Shown piece after piece: positions 48,663 through 52,001 of a stretch of 52,001 bases of DNA. This DNA is from Auritidibacter ignavus. GTDB taxonomy: Bacteria > Actinomycetota > Actinomycetes > Actinomycetales > Micrococcaceae. The notes under the pieces were generated by a model. It made no database searches. It saw only the letters and a program-made list of their open reading frames with translations, and was not told the DNA's origin. The position numbers were made by a program, and so were the translations under genes. The stretch spans positions 1 through 52,001 of the forward strand of contig NZ_RDQR01000020.1 in assembly GCF_003703835.1 (NCBI RefSeq), read 5' to 3'. Positions within the stretch are counted from its first letter, which is position 1. Each line of letters begins with the position of its first letter.

Positions 48663-49169
48663 ATGCTGTTGCTCGTGGAACCCCATCACCCGGTACGTTA
48701 TGTCGATATGACCGTCGGCCGGGCATTGGTGCGTCGGAATGTCGAAAACCGTAGCTTGGACACCCTCGAGTGGGAAACCACGGACGATTACCAACCTTCG
48801 GAGGTTCTGCCCGCCGCGCTCCGTCGCGGTATTAAGACCGGTCGCGGGCTGATTGTCGACGAGGGCTTCGTCAAGACCTTCATTTCCGCCGATGTGCTCG
48901 AGGATGCCCGCGCACAACAACGTGCTCTACAGGACGAGTTGGCCTCGGTACGCCGGACGGGCAACCAGCCTGCTTACGAACAGGCTCGCCGGCACCAGGC
49001 CGAGATCGATGAGCGCGCTGATTCCACCCGTGAGGCCACGCTGAAGGCTGCGGTGGCAGCCAAACAAGAATTTGTGGCTGAACCCATCAAAGACGAGCTA
49101 CAACAGCACTGGATCGCGGTTACTCAGCGCCCGGTGGAAACCTATCCGGAGCCCAGTAACCATGACTAA
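48663..49169 (+). CDS. Hypothetical protein with helical C-terminal half
   Basis: It has 168 residues. Residues 1-75 look globular (MLLLVEPHHPVRYVDMTVGRAL, then LRRGIKTGRGLIVDEGFVKTFI). Residues 78-140 are strongly helical and charged with heptad-like spacing (DVLEDARAQQRALQDELASV, AYEQARRHQAEIDERADSTREATLKAAV), probably coiled coil. AAGGAGA lies upstream of the ATG. It follows yajQ by 52 bases on the same strand. No family is recognised. Confidence 0.65.
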   Translation: MLLLVEPHHPVRYVDMTVGRALVRRNVENRSLDTLEWETTDDYQPSEVLPAALRRGIKTGRGLIVDEGFVKTFISADVLEDARAQQRALQDELASVRRTGNQPAYEQARRHQAEIDERADSTREATLKAAVAAKQEFVAEPIKDELQQHWIAVTQRPVETYPEPSNHD

Positions 49170-49204
49170 CGACGAGAGAGGCTGTGTTTCGGCTAGTTAG
49201 TCAA

Positions 49205-50101
49205 CTAATCGAGCTGCCCCAAAGACCGCGCCATTCCTTCGAGACGTTGCACCCGATCTTCCATCGGCGGGTGCGTGGAGAACCAGGCTTTGGCGCTTTG
49301 ACCTCCGAAGGGGTTAGCGATCATCATGTGAGCTGAGCTGACCAGCTTATTGTCTTCTTGGGGCAGTGGTGCGGCCTGGACACCGTGCTGGAGCTTGTAC
49401 AGCGCCGAGGCCAGAGCGAGGGGATCTTCGGTCAGGCTGGCTCCATCCTGGTCCGCATCGTATTCGCGCGACCGGGAGATGGCCAATTGGACCAGACTGG
49501 CCGCCAAAGGCGCCAAGATCATCGTCAGGATGAGCCCGATGATTGCCAAGGGATTACCGCCGTTATCCCGACCGCCACGACCGGCCCCGACGAACAGCAA
49601 CATGTGAGACACCGAGGTAATCAGTGAGGCCATGGCCGCAGCGATCGAGCTGGTGAGGATGTCGCGGTTGTAGACGTGCATCAGCTCGTGCCCTAACACT
49701 CCACGGAGTTCTCGGGCATTGAGCATGTGCAAGATCCCTTCAGTACAGCACACCGCGGCGTTCTGCGGGTTCCGTCCGGTCGCAAAAGCATTGGGAGATG
49801 AGGTCGGCGAGACATAAAGCCGGGGCATGGGCTGCTGGGCCCGTTGCGACAATTCTTCCACGATTCGATACATCTCGGGTTGGTCTTGTGGCGACACCGA
49901 GTAGGCGTGCATCGATTTCAGCGCGATCTTATCGGAATTCCAGTAAGAGATCGCGATCGAAATCAACGACATGGCACCAAAGACTCCGATCCATATCATT
50001 CTCCCGGTTGCCAGTGCAATCAGCCAGCCGATTGCCAGCAGGATCACGACCAAGACCATGAACAGCACAAAGGTTTTCAAGCGGTTGTTGTGACTATGCA
50101 C
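49205..50101 (-). CDS. htpX: Membrane zinc metalloprotease HtpX
   Basis: HtpX degrades damaged membrane proteins and is part of envelope quality control. It is 298 residues. Two N-terminal spans (about residues 10-30 and 35-53) are followed by the zinc motif HELMH at residues 138-142 (GVLGHELMHVYNRD) and the third ligand Glu in SREYDADQDGA, with further hydrophobic segments at about 150-200. The upstream region (50102-50198) contains GCCTA-GCT-TAGGC, a small palindrome that may be an operator. Confidence 0.95.
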   Translation of the reverse strand: MHSHNNRLKTFVLFMVLVVILLAIGWLIALATGRMIWIGVFGAMSLISIAISYWNSDKIALKSMHAYSVSPQDQPEMYRIVEELSQRAQQPMPRLYVSPTSSPNAFATGRNPQNAAVCCTEGILHMLNARELRGVLGHELMHVYNRDILTSSIAAAMASLITSVSHMLLFVGAGRGGRDNGGNPLAIIGLILTMILAPLAASLVQLAISRSREYDADQDGASLTEDPLALASALYKLQHGVQAAPLPQEDNKLVSSAHMMIANPFGGQSAKAWFSTHPPMEDRVQRLEGMARSLGQLD

Positions 50102-50198
50102 CGGTGACCCCCTGTGTAGACCACGTTAACATTAATATTATGCCTAGCTTAGGCGCCCATCCTGAGTGGTAACTGATCTTCCGTGCTGGTGAGAGCAG

Positions 50199-51617
50199 TT
50201 ATTTGTGTTGACGGGAGATCGAGACCATCTCCTCATTGGAGAAGACTTTAACCCGTTCCCGACTAATCCCTGCGGTCTGCGAGAACTCTTCTCCCAGTTT
50301 CACCTCGTGCGCATCCAGCCGGTGCCATCCTTCCCAGTCGGTGTAGCGGATTCCACGAGACTCCAACAGGTCAATAATGGCGTGTTCATCCGGTTGCTCG
50401 GCGGTATAAAGGTGCGGTTCGTCTTCGATGATGTGCCCGATGGTCTCCAGAGCATCGCCTTTAGTATGACCAATCAGCCCGACGGGACCGCGTTTAATCC
50501 ATCCAGAGGTATAGAGCCCGACCACTGGCTGGTCCTTCTCATCCAGCACCCGACCCTCGCGGTGAACAATCGTGCCGGTTTTGTCGTTGAACCGCACCCC
50601 AGCCAACGGGGAACCGAAGTAGCCGATGGCCCGGTAGACGGCCTGCACCGGATAGTCGATGAACTCCCCGGTGCCCTGTACGGTGCCGTCTCCGATCAGT
50701 TCCATGCGTTGCATTCGAATTCCGGCCACATGCGTGCCGGACTCATCCGACAGAATTCTCTGCGGTGCTTGTAAGAAGTGCAGGTGCAATCGACGAGTTG
50801 CCCCGGTGTCTTCTCCGGATTCCTCACGCTCTTCTTGCTCCAACATCCAGTTGCTGAGCGTTCCCACCATGTTCTTGATCTGGTTATTGCTCTGCGCAAC
50901 CTGTTCTGAGGCTTCATCGAATTCAAAGTCGTCCGGGTAGAGCACGATGTCCACATTGGGCGAGTGCGCTAATTCACGCAATTCCAAAGGCGTGAACTTC
51001 ATCTGGGCCGGACCACGACGGCCGAAGATATGGATGTCTTTCGCCCGGGAGTTTTTCAGGCCCTGGTAGACGTAGTCTGGGATCTCTGTCGTCAGCATTT
51101 CATCGGCGGATTTCGCCAATACACGAGAGATATCCAGGGCCACGTTGCCGTTGCCAATCACTGCAATAGATTCTGCAGACAGATCCCACTCGTGAGGTGT
51201 ATGCGGGTGGGCGTCATACCAGTTGACAAATTCCGCAGCTCCGAAAGAGCCCTCCAACTCAGCACCAGCAATGTTCAACGTTGCATCGTGTACCGCACCG
51301 GTCGAGAAGACTACCGCGTCGTAGTAGCGGTGCAGGTCGGCCAATGTGAGGTCAGTGCCATAGTCAACGTGCCCAAAGAAACGAATATCGCCACGGTCCA
51401 TCACCCGGTAGAGGGCTTTAATAATGCCCTTAATACGCGGGTGATCAGGAGCCACTCCATAACGGATTAGTCCAAATGGGGCCGGATAGCGGTCGAAAAT
51501 ATCGATGCTGACCTCGAAATCTCGTTCTGCCTTCGTCAGCAGGTCCGCCGTGTAAATTCCAGCTGGCCCTCCGCCGATAATCGCTACGCGCAACGGTCGG
51601 TTATCACTAGCAGTCAC
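50199..51617 (-). CDS. fprA: Ferredoxin/adrenodoxin-type NADP reductase (FprA-like)
   Basis: This FAD enzyme moves electrons between NADPH and ferredoxin. It is 472 residues from GTG 51617, chosen because AAGGA lies eight bases upstream; the ATG at 51650 has no binding site. The FAD loop is VAIIGGGPAGIYTADLL, with PFGLIRYGVAPDHPRIK next. NADP binding is at IAVIGNGNVALDISRVLA, and IFGRRGPAQMKFT and SGWIKRGPVGLIGHTKGDA are hallmarks of this adrenodoxin-reductase family. No ferredoxin gene is in the window. Confidence 0.94.
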   Translation of the reverse strand: MTASDNRPLRVAIIGGGPAGIYTADLLTKAERDFEVSIDIFDRYPAPFGLIRYGVAPDHPRIKGIIKALYRVMDRGDIRFFGHVDYGTDLTLADLHRYYDAVVFSTGAVHDATLNIAGAELEGSFGAAEFVNWYDAHPHTPHEWDLSAESIAVIGNGNVALDISRVLAKSADEMLTTEIPDYVYQGLKNSRAKDIHIFGRRGPAQMKFTPLELRELAHSPNVDIVLYPDDFEFDEASEQVAQSNNQIKNMVGTLSNWMLEQEEREESGEDTGATRRLHLHFLQAPQRILSDESGTHVAGIRMQRMELIGDGTVQGTGEFIDYPVQAVYRAIGYFGSPLAGVRFNDKTGTIVHREGRVLDEKDQPVVGLYTSGWIKRGPVGLIGHTKGDALETIGHIIEDEPHLYTAEQPDEHAIIDLLESRGIRYTDWEGWHRLDAHEVKLGEEFSQTAGISRERVKVFSNEEMVSISRQHK

Positions 51618-51878
51618 AAGCCATCCTTCAGTTTGAGTCGTCTCACCCATCTGCCACGGGGTGTAGCCAGCTCACTATGAGAGCATGCGGTCGGCTGACT
51701 CACCGGTGAGCATTACGACGCACGCCCCGTGCCCAGCTCGGCGGGTACACCCCACGTCATGAGCTCACTCTACCGATTTCCGGACGCTACCCCGACGCTA
51801 AATCCGCCACACTGGCCCAGGGCGAACACCCCTGTGGGTGGATTCACAACGGACCGGATCAGGCCAGTGGGCCCCGTA
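51618..51878. other. Upstream region of fprA without a supported gene
   Basis: These 261 bases, together with the repeat array that follows, have no coding evidence. A perfect 12-base palindrome (CTCACCGGTGAG, 51699-51710) lies 80 to 90 bases upstream of the fprA start and may be an operator. Confidence 0.45.
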
Positions 51879-51983
51879 GTGCCTCATGTCAAACTGAGCG
51901 CGAAGGGTAAGTCGTGCCTCACAGATCGTGAGCGCGAGAGGTCGCGTGGCTGCAGTGTCGTGCCTCAGCTAGTTTGAGCGCGA
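51879..51983 (+). repeat. Array of three palindromic repeat units
   Basis: Three units of 24-25 bases start at 51879, 51914 and 51960. Each is GTGCCTCA, then 7-8 variable bases, then TGAGCGCGA. Between units, TGAGCGCGA can pair with the next TCGTGCCTCA (nine pairs, one bulge, one G-U), so each spacer can fold as a hairpin. A partial copy in the opposite orientation occurs at 81-123 with the same 35-base unit spacing. The array may continue beyond the window. It looks like a REP-type dispersed element. Confidence 0.75.
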
Positions 51984-52001
51984 AAACTTGGGTTAGCTGG
52001 C

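Noticed and set aside
51879-52001. CRISPR array
   Set aside because: Units are short and palindromic, spacing is irregular (35 and 46 bases), spacers share sequence, and no cas genes are in the window.

Overview
This window is chromosomal core DNA from a high-GC Gram-positive bacterium, most likely order Micrococcales and probably family Micrococcaceae. The actinobacterial signs are mycothiol synthase, actinobacterial RpoB/RpoC, a NusG with a long acidic N-terminal extension, a FprA-type ferredoxin reductase, a paired HadA/HadB-like dehydratase next to murB, and frequent GTG/TTG starts. I cannot name genus or species from sequence alone. No prophage, insertion sequence, CRISPR array or conjugative module was found.

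Layout. 1-2436: a FemAB-type peptidoglycan bridge enzyme facing a secreted lipoprotein. 2578-16066 (minus strand): the transcription/translation block, transcribed as tRNA-Trp, secE, nusG, rplK, rplA, then an AroP-like amino acid permease, then rplJ, rplL, rpoB, rpoC. It carries a clear rplJ leader attenuator, a rpoB leader hairpin and strong terminators. 16343-19503 (plus): aspartate aminotransferase, 6-phosphofructokinase and a GNAT enzyme. 19552-23059 (minus): YgfZ-like folate-binding protein, nitrobindin-like haem protein, a 37-residue membrane peptide and two uncharacterised genes. 23151-28475 (plus): mycothiol synthase translationally coupled to a Nudix/phosphatase fusion, then a GNAT gene, thyA, folA, a small membrane protein and asd. 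28581-33218 (minus): murB with two MaoC-type dehydratases, two membrane proteins and L-serine dehydratase. 33660-35039: a divergent NhaC-like antiporter.

35096-40745 is the accessory-looking part. It has three tandem DUF4190 membrane proteins with different extracellular tails, a probable remnant of a fourth, an orphan ORF, tRNA-Met, and a threonine aldolase gene broken by one extra C in a C6 tract. From 40829: tRNA-Thr, a DUF1801 gene, a DEAD-box helicase (also apparently frameshifted in a six-base homopolymer), a transsulfuration pair (metB-like gene and cystathionine beta-synthase), an AlkA-like glycosylase, thioredoxin, tRNA-Tyr, yajQ, htpX and ferredoxin-NADP reductase.

The least explained elements are: (i) a small palindromic repeat family present in opposite orientation at both ends of the window, with the same 35-base spacing; (ii) the DUF4190 cluster; (iii) two single-base frameshifts in C6 tracts only 1.4 kb apart; and (iv) a cluster of palindromes between the serine dehydratase and the antiporter. 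I found no clear-cut new defence or biosynthetic system.
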